NCBI GenBank assembly: GCA_944390685.1
Contig: CALXQL010000005.1
Span: 1-64,000, forward strand
Source: an uncultured Alphaproteobacteria bacterium
GTDB taxonomy: Bacteria > Pseudomonadota > Alphaproteobacteria > Rs-D84 > CACZYB01
Direction of reading: 5' to 3'
Length of the DNA stretch: 64,000 nt
The notes under the pieces: generated by a model
Told to the model about the DNA's origin: nothing
The model's database searches: none
The model's input: the letters and a program-made list of their open reading frames with translations, nothing else
Program-made: the position numbers and the translations under genes
Part shown: piece by piece, positions 63,684-64,000 of the stretch
How the letters are laid out: every line of letters starts with the position of its first letter
Position numbering within the stretch: the first letter of the stretch is position 1

Positions 63684-64000
63684 AGAGAATTATATCCCAA
63701 TATGTTTTTCAAGTGATAATAACTTTGTTCAACATTTAACATGTGCTATGGCATCTATTTTAAAAAATGCAAAAAGTGAATTTATAAAATTTTATATTAT
63801 TACAGATGGTTTTTCAAAAGAGAATCAAACAAAACTTGAAAAAGTATTGAATTTACATCCTTCATCAATAACATATTTAAAACCAAATGAAAGTTTATTG
63901 AAATTTTGCCCTAACACTACTGGTTCTTGGCAATCTATAGCTACTTATTATAGACTTTTTATTCCAGAACTTATACCTGAAGAAAAAGTAATATATCTAG
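63676..64000 (+). CDS. Family 8 glycosyltransferase, 3' end missing
   Basis: ATG at 63676 within the end of the preceding gene; AGAGG sits just upstream. The first 108 residues read IPICFSSDNNFVQHLTCAMA and then YIITDGFSKENQTKLEKV and WQSIATYYRLFIPELIPEEK, the start of a GT8 domain. The DxD site would lie beyond the window edge. Third gene of a glycosyltransferase operon. Confidence 0.85.
   Translation, partial: MIKENYIPICFSSDNNFVQHLTCAMASILKNAKSEFIKFYIITDGFSKENQTKLEKVLNLHPSSITYLKPNESLLKFCPNTTGSWQSIATYYRLFIPELIPEEKVIYL

Overview
This is a 64 kb stretch of an AT-rich (about 30% GC or lower by eye), densely packed bacterial chromosome. Several markers point to an alphaproteobacterium: a permuted two-piece tmRNA gene, a GcrA-type cell-cycle regulator, the rodZ-hisS-prfA order, a tolQRA operon, and MtaB, RppH and KdsD/LptC genes. 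The base composition and the many Cys-rich secreted proteins of unknown function fit an uncultured, possibly host-associated lineage; that placement is inference. No phage, insertion sequence, CRISPR array or plasmid gene was seen.

Layout. 1-921 is the 3' end of a Cys-rich/Gly-rich surface protein gene. 949-4190 holds gltX, tmRNA, a HAD phosphatase, rpmH and rnpA. 4193-10266 (minus strand) is the most unusual region: a type IV prepilin peptidase followed by four tandem paralogous genes for secreted Cys-rich proteins. 10337-13623 holds gcrA and a 908-residue acidic single-pass membrane protein. 13669-20322 holds ftsB, dus, rodZ, hisS, prfA and a phospholipase D-like lipoprotein. 20436-21841 holds rplM, rpsI and rpsT. 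21895-28319 (mostly minus) holds a pilin-like protein, glyA, rpiB, a bactofilin, an M23 peptidase and tolA-tolR-tolQ. 28429-34541 is secA-dnaE. 34676-45244 holds tadA, two lipoproteins, eno, ssb, rppH, groESL, mtaB, rpoZ and five small genes I cannot name. 45327-51986 holds a tRNA methyltransferase-like gene, an integral membrane protein, an Lgt-PgeF fusion, lptC, kdsD, an OmpA-like protein and a degenerate inositol-monophosphatase relative. 52153-60963 holds gpmI, an HD-GYP protein, priA, queA, an AmiC-type amidase and an RNase E/G. The window ends with an orphan gene, a CAT-anticodon tRNA and the start of a glycosyltransferase operon that runs off the edge.

How the genes work together. Much of the window serves the cell envelope: Tol-Pal (tolQRA plus an OmpA-domain lipoprotein), peptidoglycan shape and remodelling (bactofilin-M23, RodZ, amidase, PgeF), lipoprotein maturation (Lgt), and LPS (KdsD, LptC, probably the glycosyltransferases). 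The rest is core translation, replication, RNA decay, chaperone and glycolysis functions. Transcription signals are legible: many sigma70-like promoters have 16-17 nt spacers and many hairpin-plus-T-run terminators are visible. The best candidates for something undescribed are the four-gene Cys-rich cluster with its prepilin peptidase, the Lgt-PgeF fusion, and the 908-residue membrane protein with a possible internal translation start.
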